Source: UKL13-3 sp040387195 (lineage in GTDB: Bacteria; Bacteroidota; Bacteroidia; UKL13-3). Taken from it: 64,000 nucleotides of DNA. This document shows, piece by piece, positions 8,226 through 17,757 of the stretch. The stretch spans positions 186,001-250,000 of the forward strand of contig JAZKEF010000001.1 of assembly GCA_040387195.1 (NCBI GenBank), read 5' to 3'. Position 1 is the stretch's first letter. Every line of letters starts with the position of its first letter. Under the pieces are notes generated by a model that ran no database searches, was not told the origin of the DNA, and saw only the letters and a program-made list of their open reading frames with translations. A program made the translations under genes and the position numbers.

Positions 8226-9452
8226 ATGGAGGAATTATCAAAATCAGGCTTCAGCGAACTGGCTCGTCAGGCCACTTTACAGCCAAAAGAGGCCTTAGTT
8301 GATGTAAAAAAGCCAAACCAGACTCTCTATATTGGGGTTCCTAAGGAATGTACCTTGCAGGAAAGCCGGGTGGCTCTTACCCCATCCTCTGTTAATTTAC
8401 TGGTAAACAATGGCAATGAGGTATGGATTGAAACCGGAGCGGGCAAAGAGTCCAAGTTTACCGACAAGGAATACAGTGAAGCCGGTGCCAAAATATGCTA
8501 CAGCCGTGATGAAGTATATAAAGCAGACGCTATTGTAAAGGTGGAACCTCTCTCTGATGAGGAAATCCAGTTGATGAGACCCAACCAGTTGTTGATTTCC
8601 GCCATCCAGCTAAGTAATAAATCAGAAAGTTATATCCGTTCCCTGATGGGCAAAAAGATTTCGGCTATTGCATTTGAATACCTGAAATCGGCTGATGATA
8701 TTTACCCTGTGGTACGCAGTATGAGTGAAATTGCCGGAACATCCGCTATTTCTGTGGCTGCCGAGTACCTATGTACTACCCGAGGGGGCAAAGGCGAAAT
8801 GCTTGGAGGGGTTACCGGTATACCGCCTACCGAAATTGTAATTGTAGGAGCCGGAACTGTTGGTGAATATGCAGCCCGGGCTGCTTTAGGCTTTGGCGCT
8901 ACTGTTAAAGTATTTGACAACTCACTCGAAAAGCTCCGTAAATTGCAAAACAACCTCGGGGTTAAAATTTTCACTTCACTTCTTCATCCTAAAATTTTGC
9001 AAAAAGCCCTGGTTTCGGCCGATGTTGCCATTGGCTGCCTATGGAGCGAAGAAGGCAGGAGTCCGGCAGTGGTTACCGAAGAAATGGTGACTAAAATGAA
9101 GCCGCTTGCGGTTATTGTCGACATCTGTATTGATCAGGGAGGTTGTTTTGAAACTTCGGAGCTTACCAGTCACCAACAACCTACTTTTATAAAACACGAT
9201 GTGATTCACTATTGCGTTCCCAATATCTCATCGCGCGTGAGCCGTACGGCCAGTTATGCTTTAAGCAATATCCTCACCCCTATTTTACTTGATATTTCGG
9301 AGTCAGGTTCTATCACAGACTACATCTGGGCTCACCAATATGCACGCAGCGGGGTATATATTTATAAAGGCAACCTCACCAATAAACATATTGGAAAACG
9401 ATTGAATATTTACCAAAAGGATATTGATTTGCTGATTGCTGCACACGCCTGA
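8226..9452 (+). CDS. ald: Alanine dehydrogenase
   Basis: 408 residues; NAD-dependent interconversion of alanine and pyruvate plus ammonia. The N-terminal domain carries GVPKECTLQESRVALTP, the substrate arginine being in ESRVAL. The nucleotide-binding motif VIVGAGTVGEYAARAA is near residue 210. IDQGGCFETS and HYCVPNISSRVSRTAS are typical C-terminal signatures. About 35 residues longer at the N-terminus than classical Ald, as in other Bacteroidota forms. A monocistronic unit with its own promoter. Confidence 0.93.
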   Translation: MEELSKSGFSELARQATLQPKEALVDVKKPNQTLYIGVPKECTLQESRVALTPSSVNLLVNNGNEVWIETGAGKESKFTDKEYSEAGAKICYSRDEVYKADAIVKVEPLSDEEIQLMRPNQLLISAIQLSNKSESYIRSLMGKKISAIAFEYLKSADDIYPVVRSMSEIAGTSAISVAAEYLCTTRGGKGEMLGGVTGIPPTEIVIVGAGTVGEYAARAALGFGATVKVFDNSLEKLRKLQNNLGVKIFTSLLHPKILQKALVSADVAIGCLWSEEGRSPAVVTEEMVTKMKPLAVIVDICIDQGGCFETSELTSHQQPTFIKHDVIHYCVPNISSRVSRTASYALSNILTPILLDISESGSITDYIWAHQYARSGVYIYKGNLTNKHIGKRLNIYQKDIDLLIAAHA

Positions 9453-9521
9453 GGAAATGAGTAACTGAGTGATGATCGGGAATGAGTATATAGCGATGTG
9501 CCAATTAAAAAGTAAACACCT

Positions 9522-10337
9522 ATGAATGCAGACCCTATACCGAAGCCTGAACACAGAGGCCGGATCCGTAAATTGTTTGGTAAAGAGCTCTTTATTTTAA
9601 AACGCAGGCTACATTGGTTAACCAGTTCAGAAAAGTTTGCACACACCATTCAATCACCACAATTACCTGTTTCCATTTTCACCCATCAATCATTTTTACT
9701 ACGTCCGCTTAGGGATGTTGACATGCTGCTTCAACATAACAAAGTAACCAACTTAAGATTAGCCATAGCGCCTATTGACGGCATTGTTATTAAACCCGGA
9801 GAAACATTTTCACTGTGGAAACTGGTTGGGAGACCCACTGCAGCAAAAGGGTATCTGGAGGGACTTACCTTAGAGAATGGAAAAATAGCTAAAGGTATTG
9901 GAGGAGGCCTCTGTCAATTGGGGAATTTGTTGTATTGGATGATTCTTCACAGCCAATTGCATATTTCGGAGAGGTGGAGACATGGTTATGATGTGTTTCC
10001 TGATATTAACCGAACCATCCCTTTCGGATGTGGAGCAACCCTGTCCTATAATTACGTTGATCTTAAGATTACCAACACCACTCCTTTCCTGTTTCAAATC
10101 CGCCTTTGGTTAGATGCCGAATACCTGCATGGCGAATTGTTATGTGAACAGCAGAATCCCTATTCCTATACCATTTTTGAGACTGACCATATCATCAAAC
10201 AACAATGGTGGGGTGGCTACACCCGACACAACAAGATATGGAAACAACGTGTACATAAAGATACAGGAGAACAAACCGAAGAAATGGTTACCCAAAACCA
10301 CGCAATTATGATGTATAATCCTTTACTTGAAAAATAA
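9522..10337 (+). CDS. VanW family protein
   Basis: 271 residues without an obvious signal peptide. The central VanW domain (about residues 80-225) shows KPGETFSLWKLVG, the GGGLCQLGNLLYWM motif and WRHGYDVFPD. VanW is an accessory gene of some vancomycin-resistance clusters, but the domain is common where there is no resistance and its biochemical role is undefined. It ends 3 bases before the convergent polysaccharide cluster, suggesting a possible envelope role. No other van gene is present. Confidence 0.85.
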   Translation: MNADPIPKPEHRGRIRKLFGKELFILKRRLHWLTSSEKFAHTIQSPQLPVSIFTHQSFLLRPLRDVDMLLQHNKVTNLRLAIAPIDGIVIKPGETFSLWKLVGRPTAAKGYLEGLTLENGKIAKGIGGGLCQLGNLLYWMILHSQLHISERWRHGYDVFPDINRTIPFGCGATLSYNYVDLKITNTTPFLFQIRLWLDAEYLHGELLCEQQNPYSYTIFETDHIIKQQWWGGYTRHNKIWKQRVHKDTGEQTEEMVTQNHAIMMYNPLLEK

Positions 10338-10340
10338 ACT

Positions 10341-11786
10341 CTATTCTTCTTCCGGTGAGGTTTGTTTGTTATGATACATATCCATTGCTGTAAGCATGGC
10401 AAAACCTCCCCAGAACAATACCGCAATCTTATCGGTTTCGCTGTAGTTGTTCATTAACCCATGTACAAAGTAGGTTATCATTCCCAGGGTGATTGCCAGC
10501 GACATTAATCTTACTCTTGGTTTGCGGGCGGTGTAGAATAGATTAAATCCTGTATTTAATACATGATAGAATAGATAAAGAATTGTCAGCATTCCAATCA
10601 ATCCCATTTCACATAATGGATTAAGGTATTCACTGTGCGAATTTCCTCCATCACCAAAATCGGTACTGATTACGGTGCGGTATTTGGCAAGTTGAAATGG
10701 TGCATATTCAAACTTGTAAGTTCCCGGTCCCCAACCAAACACCGGTCGTTCCTTAAACATTTCGATGGCACACACCCAGCGGTTGATCCGTTCGGCATTG
10801 GATGCATCTGTTTTGATATTGGAAATGGAGTTAATGTGTTCGGAGAAATCTTTACTCGACTCATCTTGGTTACGCGACATCAGGTATACGATCTGGCTGG
10901 AGAAAATTAATCCGATCACGGTTGTCACCACAATCATGATCAACAACGATTTAAGCCGGATTCTTGCCAGCAACGGAATCAACGCCATTACTGCCGCTGC
11001 TATGCTGATCCAGGCAGCACGGGTATAAGAATAAAAAAGTCCCGTAAGCAGAAGTGCCAATACACTCAAAACCGTTGGCCAGGCCAGCACCTTCATCCCG
11101 AATTTAGCGGGAAACAGCAGATAAATAAATAATAGCGGAACAAAAAAAGCGATAGCCGCGGCATATACGCCATGGCCTACATAAAACGGTTGCTGAATGG
11201 TAAAAGAATAATGCTGATCGAAGTTGTAGGCACTGTGTTTAATGAGTGTATAAACGACTACACCGCACAACGGAATAATATACAACCATAAGTATTTTTG
11301 AATGTTTCCAAACTTTCGGAACAAGGCTACACCCAAAAAGTAGAATACCACAACAAACCAAAAACGCGACAGGAAATATTTAAAAGAAACCATGGGGGCC
11401 TCGCTGCTGAAACTGGTAATAAGCACCCAGCTCAGGTAGATCAGTACTGCTTTGGAAATAGGGTGTTTGAACACCTCGTAATCGTATTCGGAATGAATGA
11501 GGAACTTAAAGATGGTAAGCGCCATGATGAGCATAATAAGAGGCTCACCGGGCAAACTGATTCCTAACCCGAAACCAATATCATCAATATTAACTGATAC
11601 AGGAATAAGGAAGCATAATACCAGCAATAAAATATCCAGCTTAAATACGATAAGAAAACTGAACAGCAATAAAAACGGAAGCAGGTTAATCCATGGGAAA
11701 TCAAATGGGATGGCAAGGGTGTTAATAGCAATAAATGCTAAACTAATCCCATAAAATACCCGGTTTTTAGCCGCTTCCTGAAGCAT
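10341..11786 (-). CDS. O-antigen ligase/polymerase family membrane protein
   Basis: 481 residues with about 10-12 hydrophobic segments and one large periplasmic loop near residues 300-400 (MSRNQDESSKDF... to GDGGNSHSEYLNPLCEMG). That loop contains ERPVFGWGPGTYKFEY and HSEYL, hallmarks of the Wzy_C/WaaL superfamily, which polymerises glycan repeats or attaches them to acceptors. Which reaction it does cannot be decided from sequence. Its ATG abuts the stop of the chain-length gene, so the two are coupled. Confidence 0.88.
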   Translation of the reverse strand: MLQEAAKNRVFYGISLAFIAINTLAIPFDFPWINLLPFLLLFSFLIVFKLDILLLVLCFLIPVSVNIDDIGFGLGISLPGEPLIMLIMALTIFKFLIHSEYDYEVFKHPISKAVLIYLSWVLITSFSSEAPMVSFKYFLSRFWFVVVFYFLGVALFRKFGNIQKYLWLYIIPLCGVVVYTLIKHSAYNFDQHYSFTIQQPFYVGHGVYAAAIAFFVPLLFIYLLFPAKFGMKVLAWPTVLSVLALLLTGLFYSYTRAAWISIAAAVMALIPLLARIRLKSLLIMIVVTTVIGLIFSSQIVYLMSRNQDESSKDFSEHINSISNIKTDASNAERINRWVCAIEMFKERPVFGWGPGTYKFEYAPFQLAKYRTVISTDFGDGGNSHSEYLNPLCEMGLIGMLTILYLFYHVLNTGFNLFYTARKPRVRLMSLAITLGMITYFVHGLMNNYSETDKIAVLFWGGFAMLTAMDMYHNKQTSPEEE

Positions 11787-12776
11787 TTATTGTGCTGATT
11801 TATGCTCCTTGAACTTCTCTGAAACCACAATAGCAATACATGCCATTACAAAAGCAGATAACACCGAAAGCAATACGATGATTGAACGCACAGGCGTTGC
11901 TTTCTGATCAGGGGCATACGCTCTTCCAACAATAAAAATATTGCTCAACTCACCACGTGCATCTACTTTGGATTGCTCCAACCGCATCCGCAACTCCGAT
12001 AAATTTTCGGCCTCATACCTTAGCATCTGATATACCAGGGTATACTCACCACTGTATTCACCTAACGTTTTACGCTGAGCACTCGATGGCCCTCCCGAAG
12101 ATTCCGACAAACGGATCGATTGTTCCGGAAGTGCATAGACTCCTTTTTCACCCATGCTTTTCATCACCTGTTTCAGTGAGTCAATCATGGCTACCTTGTT
12201 AACATATTCGGTGGCAATAATATCGTGTGCCTGCAATGCAACACGTCTTTTAATTTCTGTTTTAATGGTATCCGCCATCATCATCACACCATTGGCAATG
12301 TCGGCACTCATTTGCGGATTCTCATCCAACACACTAATCTCAATAGAGTTAAAGTCGGTACGTTTTACCTTGATATTTTTATTGTACAAGATGTCCACCA
12401 AATAGTTTTTATTGGCATTTTTCGGATCAATATGGTAATGTTCAATCAGGTTAAACTTATTGATGATGCGGGCTTTCAAATCCCCCGACTCCAGCAATTG
12501 CATAAACTGTTCGGTTTCCTCCACTTCACCAAACATGAGCGGGTCGCGTGCTTTTTCGCGGAGTTTAAAAAACAAGGCTGATGAAATGGAGTTAACCGTT
12601 CCGGGGTAAAAGGTTGCTGCCGACCTGAATTTAGGCGTTATAAGCCACGGACCTGACGCCAGATACGAAAGTGCCGCTGCGGTAAAACAGATAATGAGCA
12701 ATTGCTTTTTCCATTTATATAAAAAAGCCAAGACTTCTATAAATTCAAAATTATACTGACTGCGTTTCTGATTCAT
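11787..12776 (-). CDS. Chain-length determinant (Wzz-like) protein
   Basis: 329 residues from the ATG at 12776 (MNQKRSQYNFEFIEVLAFLYKWKKQLL); a GTG at 12797 would add 7 residues. The layout is that of polysaccharide co-polymerases: short cytoplasmic N-terminus, a membrane segment (about 29-45), a long periplasmic coiled-coil-rich part (about 60-280) and a second membrane segment near the C-terminus. No cytoplasmic tyrosine kinase domain is fused. It controls glycan length with the polymerase encoded directly downstream. Confidence 0.82.
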   Translation of the reverse strand: MNQKRSQYNFEFIEVLAFLYKWKKQLLIICFTAAALSYLASGPWLITPKFRSAATFYPGTVNSISSALFFKLREKARDPLMFGEVEETEQFMQLLESGDLKARIINKFNLIEHYHIDPKNANKNYLVDILYNKNIKVKRTDFNSIEISVLDENPQMSADIANGVMMMADTIKTEIKRRVALQAHDIIATEYVNKVAMIDSLKQVMKSMGEKGVYALPEQSIRLSESSGGPSSAQRKTLGEYSGEYTLVYQMLRYEAENLSELRMRLEQSKVDARGELSNIFIVGRAYAPDQKATPVRSIIVLLSVLSAFVMACIAIVVSEKFKEHKSAQ

Positions 12777-12831
12777 CGGTTGAGTTGTGATTGGCACAAA
12801 AATATAAAAAAATCTCCCCTATCAAAGGGAG

Positions 12832-14274
12832 TTATTCCCGTAAACGTTTGAAAGCTCTTTTCAGTGTATCGGCATCCATAATTTGCAATACAAGAGTAAA
12901 CACTCCGGCAACGAATACGTATCCGATAAGGAGAACAGGTGTGACAAATAGTTCCCTACTTTTCACAAATAGCAGTCCGGCAAAACATAAAAAACCGAAA
13001 ACAGGAAACTTGAGCAAATGCACAACATTCATGCTCAACGGCAAATGGGTAAGGGCCACATAGGTGTTGGCCGCGGCAATAATGGAGTGGGTGATTAAAG
13101 CAACCAGAGCTGCCCCCTGTGCTCCGTAACGTGGTATTACATAGAGATTGGCTGCAACATTAAACACCAAACCAACAAAGGCAATGCGAATCAGAATCTC
13201 CATTTTCCCCTTGGCTGTAACCAATGTTCCAAACACGTACATCACCGACAGCGGCAATATGGATGAAATACACAACCTGAAAACGCTGACATGGTAGTCA
13301 TCGTTTTCTGAATATAGTAACTCCATAAGCTCGGCTCCGTAAACATAACAATACACCACCCCCATAATAGCCGGAATAAGCAATACCAGCATGGCCAGCT
13401 TCACCATTGGCGTAAGCGACTGACGCTTTTTAATGATGGAGGAAAACATCGGCAACAACAATCCGCTGACCAATACTGCCATCATATTCACGGCCTCAAG
13501 CAACCGTGTACTCTGAGCATAGATACCATTTTCGGTATCCCCTTGTGGTGCCAGTTTTTTAATTAGTAATATATCCAGACGGGTATATAACATCATCAAT
13601 AATACCAGCAAAGCAAAGGGAAGTGATTTATAAAAAACCGGTTTAACCTGCTCCCATTGTACTGTAAACTGTATTGCTCTTAAACGGGGTAACAGGGCTC
13701 CGAAACTTACTATCATAGCTGTGAGGTAACCAACGCTTTGAACATACACAAAACCGTCAATACTAATGTCCGTTGTCCATAAAAACAGCATAGCCGTTCC
13801 TCCTATCAACATGGTAAGCCTGTCGACAGCCGAGATATAAGCATCCGTACGGTAAAGCTGCAGGCCTGTAAGTGTGCTCCTGAAATAGGTTGAAGCATAA
13901 GCCATACATTGATTCAAACTCAGGATGAGCAACAAATACAATTCATGTACACCAAAACCATACAAAACACCAAACAATAATGTGAGCACCAGGTAGCCAA
14001 TTCCCAACAAGGCCTTAAGAGCGAGTAACGGAACAAATTGCCTCTGTAGCCTGCCGGGATTGTGTGCTAAACTCGAAGAGTTATAATTGTTAATACCAAA
14101 ATCGAGCAATAAACCCAAGATAAGCGAGAAGGTAAACAGGTTGGTATAAATCCCATACTGTTCAAGCCCGAGCCTATTTTGGAAGGTTCGGTCGATACCC
14201 AAAATCCACAGCGGCTTTACAAGCAGGTTAACGCCCAAGGTAATTACTAAATTGGATAGAAACTTCTTTTGCAT
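12832..14274 (-). CDS. Oligosaccharide flippase (Wzx/MATE-like) membrane protein
   Basis: 480 residues with 12-14 predicted hydrophobic segments and the polysaccharide transporter architecture: an N-terminal NLVITLGVNLLVKPLWILGID segment and LLDFGINNYNSSSLA, typical of Wzx-like lipid-linked glycan flippases. It should translocate the undecaprenyl-linked repeat unit. First gene of the minus-strand glycan group; its start region overlaps the divergent glycosyltransferase leader. The minus-strand set holds no glycosyltransferase, so most sugar transferases must be encoded elsewhere. Confidence 0.85.
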   Translation of the reverse strand: MQKKFLSNLVITLGVNLLVKPLWILGIDRTFQNRLGLEQYGIYTNLFTFSLILGLLLDFGINNYNSSSLAHNPGRLQRQFVPLLALKALLGIGYLVLTLLFGVLYGFGVHELYLLLILSLNQCMAYASTYFRSTLTGLQLYRTDAYISAVDRLTMLIGGTAMLFLWTTDISIDGFVYVQSVGYLTAMIVSFGALLPRLRAIQFTVQWEQVKPVFYKSLPFALLVLLMMLYTRLDILLIKKLAPQGDTENGIYAQSTRLLEAVNMMAVLVSGLLLPMFSSIIKKRQSLTPMVKLAMLVLLIPAIMGVVYCYVYGAELMELLYSENDDYHVSVFRLCISSILPLSVMYVFGTLVTAKGKMEILIRIAFVGLVFNVAANLYVIPRYGAQGAALVALITHSIIAAANTYVALTHLPLSMNVVHLLKFPVFGFLCFAGLLFVKSRELFVTPVLLIGYVFVAGVFTLVLQIMDADTLKRAFKRLRE

Positions 14275-14323
14275 ACCAAATGGAATCGGTAAATGTAAAC
14301 ATTATACTTTATCATTGCAATGC

Positions 14324-15358
14324 ATGAAGTCCTTTAGCAAAACATGGCCTGAGAAATTGGTTTACTTTGTATCGATGTTGCTCACCAAGGCAATTAACCG
14401 AAACAGGGATGTTAAGGCATATCTGCCCATGCATATTCTGTGCATCCGCCAGGATGAGATTGGCGACATGTGTTATACCCTGCATGTATTCACCATGCTT
14501 CATGCACAATTTCCGGATGCAAAAATAACTTTACTGTGCAAACCCTCAGCCATTACACTCCTGAACAACAATCCTGCAATCACCCATCTTACCTCCAATT
14601 TCGGTGACCTTATACACCGGTATGATATGATTATTGATTTGCGTGGCACATGGCACAGCATCTTCTTTGCCTTTACACATTGGCCCAAGGTAAGGCTCGA
14701 CCGGGCTACGGTGCGGTTTGCCAATAGCCAATCTGGACAACATCCTCACGAAGTGCTAACCAATTTACAGGTTGTGGCTCCTGTAATTGATGATCAAAAC
14801 CGGAATACCACTCCCCATATTTATACCAGCAAACAGGACCGGAAAAAGGCTGAGGATTTTTTAATTGATCATAATATCGGGGCATTTGTGCTGTTGCACA
14901 CCGGGGCTCGCAAAGCATTGCGCAGGTGGAATCAGTATGCAGAACTTGCCTCCTATTTTAAAAAAGAAAAAAACTTTGATATCGTTTTTACAGGTGATAA
15001 GTCGGAAGTAAAAGACATCAAACAACTCCAGTCCAAACTTTCCTTTGAAACCCATTCGATAGCCGGATTTTTTAACCTTACCGAACTTTCGGCCCTTGCT
15101 GCACTGAGTACATTATATGTTGGAAATGAAAGTGGCCCGTTGCACATTGCGGCAGTAAGCGGGGCCAAATGTATAGGCTTGTACGGACCGGGGGAGCCAT
15201 TTGTGTTTTATCCCTGGGGCAACCAATCAGCTGTATTGCATTATGTACTCGAATGCAACCCATGCGACCAGATACATTGTGTACACCCTGATAATCCTTG
15301 TATCAGCCGCATAACACTTGCAGAGGTTATTGAAAAAGCCGAAAGTTTATTATCTTGA
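14324..15358 (+). CDS. Family 9 glycosyltransferase (heptosyltransferase-like)
   Basis: 344 residues from the ATG at 14324 (MKSFSKTWPEKLVYF); an upstream in-frame start at 14252 would overlap the divergent flippase. HILCIRQDEIGDMCYTL is the N-terminal GT9 motif (RxDxIGD), and YVGNESGPLHIAAVSG with CIGLYGPGEP is the C-terminal nucleotide-sugar site. ADP-heptose:LPS transferases belong here, so a role in lipopolysaccharide core is likely. A late CNPCDQIHCVHPDNPC cysteine cluster resembles that of many GT9 proteins. Overlaps rnhB by 4 bases. Confidence 0.88.
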   Translation: MKSFSKTWPEKLVYFVSMLLTKAINRNRDVKAYLPMHILCIRQDEIGDMCYTLHVFTMLHAQFPDAKITLLCKPSAITLLNNNPAITHLTSNFGDLIHRYDMIIDLRGTWHSIFFAFTHWPKVRLDRATVRFANSQSGQHPHEVLTNLQVVAPVIDDQNRNTTPHIYTSKQDRKKAEDFLIDHNIGAFVLLHTGARKALRRWNQYAELASYFKKEKNFDIVFTGDKSEVKDIKQLQSKLSFETHSIAGFFNLTELSALAALSTLYVGNESGPLHIAAVSGAKCIGLYGPGEPFVFYPWGNQSAVLHYVLECNPCDQIHCVHPDNPCISRITLAEVIEKAESLLS

Positions 15359-15969
15359 ACCAACAGATGGGACTCAAACGTTTTTTCCAGAAAGGCATTA
15401 TAGAAGCCGGTTGCGATGAAGCCGGTAGAGGCTGTTTGGCCGGTCCGGTGTTTGCCGCTGCGGTTATTCTGGATGAACGCAAACCGATTTTAGGATTGGA
15501 TGATTCCAAAAAACTTACTGATAAAAAGAGAGTATTACTGCGTGCCGAAATTGAAGAAAAGGCATTGAGCTTTGGTGTGGCCATGCTCACCAATCAGGAA
15601 ATTGACCAGCATAATATCTTGCGTGCATCCTTTTTGGCTATGCACCGCGCCATTGAAAAACTAAGCGGGGAGCCCGAGTTGTTGCTCATTGACGGTAACC
15701 GTTTTATTCCGTTCAAAAAAATCCAGCACGAGTGTATTGTGAAGGGGGATGCCAAATACCAAAGCATTGCTGCTGCTAGCATTTTGGCCAAAACATACCG
15801 CGATGATTTTATGCGCGACCTCCATACACAGCATCCGCATTATGGTTGGGATCACAATATGGGGTATCCAACAGTTGTTCATAGAACTGGAATTAAACAA
15901 CATGGCATCACTCCTTTTCATCGGTTAACATTTACCTTACTCAACGATCAATTAAGCCTCGAGTTATAA
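15355..15969 (+). CDS. rnhB: Ribonuclease HII
   Basis: 204 residues from a TTG at 15355 overlapping the upstream stop, or 200 from the ATG at 15367 (MGLKRFFQKG). RNase HII removes ribonucleotides from DNA and RNA primers. The catalytic acids are visible: Asp and Glu in GCDEAGRGCLAGPV, Asp in LLIDGNRF, and the last Asp in the AKTYRDDFM segment after GDAKYQSIAAAS. Coupled to the glycosyltransferase before it and, by a one-base overlap, to the TRIC gene after it. Confidence 0.95.
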   Translation: MNQQMGLKRFFQKGIIEAGCDEAGRGCLAGPVFAAAVILDERKPILGLDDSKKLTDKKRVLLRAEIEEKALSFGVAMLTNQEIDQHNILRASFLAMHRAIEKLSGEPELLLIDGNRFIPFKKIQHECIVKGDAKYQSIAAASILAKTYRDDFMRDLHTQHPHYGWDHNMGYPTVVHRTGIKQHGITPFHRLTFTLLNDQLSLEL

Positions 15970-16604
15970 TGTTTTTCACTTTCCATAACACCATCGAATT
16001 ATTGGGCATTGTTGCTTTCGGAGTTTCCGGTGCTTTATCGGCCATGCAAAAACGGCTCGATATTTTTGGGGTGTTGGTAATCACATTTATTACCGCAATA
16101 GGTGGAGGAACCTTGCGGGATATGCTTATCGGCAGTTTACCTGTTGCATGGATCCTCGACTTACAAGCCATCACCACCCTGCTTATTGCTTATTTGCTGG
16201 CATTGTTCTTCAATAAATATATTCGGTTGTATACCCATTTATTATTCTGGCTCGACACCGCAGGACTTGCACTCTTCTGTGTAGTTGCCATAGATAAGGG
16301 TATTGCCTTTCAGCTACACCCGATGGTTTGTGTTGCCCTTGGAACTATTACAGGATGTTTTGGAGGAATTTTCAGGGATGTGGTGCTGAATGAAATTCCG
16401 TATGTATTTCGGAAAGATGTATATGCTTCTGCATGTATTGCAGGAGGCATTGTATTTTTCGGACTGATGCAGTTTATTGATGACCGAAACCTCATCAGTA
16501 TCCTTTCAGGTGTTGTAATTGCCGTTATCCGGATTGGTGCAAAATATTTCGGATTGCACATGCCGGATATATATGGTGGGAAGAAAATGCGAAATTCGGA
16601 ATGA
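15969..16604 (+). CDS. TRIC family cation channel (YadS/YicG-like)
   Basis: 211 residues with seven hydrophobic segments arranged as two repeats of about 85 residues. Each repeat carries the family's glycine motif: GGGTLRDMLIG near residue 45 and GCFGGIFRDVVLNEIP near residue 130. Prokaryotic TRIC proteins form trimeric K+/Na+-permeable channels in the inner membrane. The ATG overlaps the rnhB stop by one base. Confidence 0.9.
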   Translation: MFFTFHNTIELLGIVAFGVSGALSAMQKRLDIFGVLVITFITAIGGGTLRDMLIGSLPVAWILDLQAITTLLIAYLLALFFNKYIRLYTHLLFWLDTAGLALFCVVAIDKGIAFQLHPMVCVALGTITGCFGGIFRDVVLNEIPYVFRKDVYASACIAGGIVFFGLMQFIDDRNLISILSGVVIAVIRIGAKYFGLHMPDIYGGKKMRNSE

Positions 16605-16665
16605 GCAAAAAATGTGGAATAGTAATGAAAATCCGGCTCCGTTAGACAGCTCCTAATCAAACAAA

Positions 16666-16935
16666 CTACCTTCTAATCAGGAATGAGGGAAAGTGTTGTA
16701 TTCCTCCTTCAGTCCTTACTACTTTTTCTACTTTGGAAAAAGGAGAGCCCCTCCAACACCATGTTTCAAATTTATTCAGCAGTTCCTCCTCTCCTTCTAC
16801 TTCGCAGTATACATCACCATTGGGTTCATTGCGCACAAATCCTTTCAAGCTCAATTGTTCGGCCTGTTCAACTGTGTATTTCCTAAAGAAAACACCCTGT
16901 ACTTTTCCCGATATCGTTATGTTGTAATGTTTCAT
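16666..16935 (-). CDS. acyP: Acylphosphatase
   Basis: 89 residues from the ATG at 16935 (MKHYNITISGKVQGVFFRK). The signature GKVQGVFFRKYT contains the catalytic arginine, and the asparagine partner lies in GFVRNEPNGDVYCEVEG. It hydrolyses acyl phosphates such as acetyl-phosphate. The upstream in-frame start at 16974 would run through a perfect hairpin (16951-16972), so the shorter form is preferred. Confidence 0.93.
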   Translation of the reverse strand: MKHYNITISGKVQGVFFRKYTVEQAEQLSLKGFVRNEPNGDVYCEVEGEEELLNKFETWCWRGSPFSKVEKVVRTEGGIQHFPSFLIRR

Positions 16936-16950
16936 TGTTGGATGTTGGAT

Positions 16951-16972
16951 GTTTCGGGATCTGTCCCGAAAC
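16951..16972. repeat. Small perfect hairpin with TTTCGGGA/TCCCGAAA arms
   Basis: GTTTCGGGA, a 4-base loop TCTG and TCCCGAAAC. The same word TCCCGAAA forms the centre of the 40-bp palindrome at 39210-39249, so this may belong to a dispersed short palindrome family. Confidence 0.5.
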
Positions 16973-17094
16973 AATTTACCTTATTTGTGCGTCTGCACAT
17001 CATCATATCTTCACATTCTTATCACCCTGAAGGGGCATTGTTCTTACTCTCAATATTGAATCCCGCAGGGATTCTTTTTCTTTCATCTGCACAT

Positions 17095-17559
17095 TTACTT
17101 ATCTATTACTTCTTTCATCAACTCCTCACAGCTTCGTTCCAGCATATCAAATACTTCTGCAAAACCATCTATTTCTCCGAAATACGGATCCGGAACTTCA
17201 GCATTCGGGTATTTTGTATCATAAGCGCGCATGAGCTTCAGTTTTGCTTTATGGGTATCCGGCTTCAGTTTTTGAATATTGATCATATTCTCTTTATCCA
17301 TTGCAAGAATATAATCGAAGGTATCAAAATCATTCTTGCTAAAAACCCTAGCCTTATGTGTTAATTTAATGCCGCGTTCCCTGCAGGTTTCTTGCGCACG
17401 TTTATCGGGTAATTCTCCAATATGGTATGCTCCTGTTCCTGCTGAATCCACAAAAATTCGTTCACTTAATCCCGCATCATCCACCATTCGCTGAAAAATA
17501 CCATGTGCCATAGGTGATCTGCAAATATTTCCCAAACATACAAAGAGTACTTTTTTCAT
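17095..17559 (-). CDS. Low-molecular-weight protein-tyrosine phosphatase
   Basis: 154 residues. The P-loop CLGNICRSPMA (CX5R) starts at residue 8 and the catalytic acid is in DPYFGE near residue 121. In many bacteria such phosphatases act on tyrosine kinases that control polysaccharide export, which fits the glycan genes 3-7 kb away; no kinase gene is visible here, so the partner is unknown. Downstream, a GAATCCC/GGGATTC hairpin (17058-17074) lies between it and acylphosphatase. Confidence 0.93.
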   Translation of the reverse strand: MKKVLFVCLGNICRSPMAHGIFQRMVDDAGLSERIFVDSAGTGAYHIGELPDKRAQETCRERGIKLTHKARVFSKNDFDTFDYILAMDKENMINIQKLKPDTHKAKLKLMRAYDTKYPNAEVPDPYFGEIDGFAEVFDMLERSCEELMKEVIDK

Positions 17560-17757
17560 TGTACAATATTAAAAAAATTACGTTTGTGTAACTAAAGAGA
17601 ATACTTGTGTAGAAAATATTGCCCACTGTGTAACTGCAAGGTAAAACTGCCATTTAATCTATTCGTCAGAAGAATCATTCCATGCAAAATCAGGTAACTT
17701 GCACACTGATATAATACCCTTTAACAAATCCTTGTTAAGGATAATGTACAACTACTA

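Noticed and set aside
9522..10337. Vancomycin-resistance gene, from the VanW family name
   Set aside because: VanW alone gives no resistance and no vanH, vanA/B, vanX or vanRS gene is in the window.
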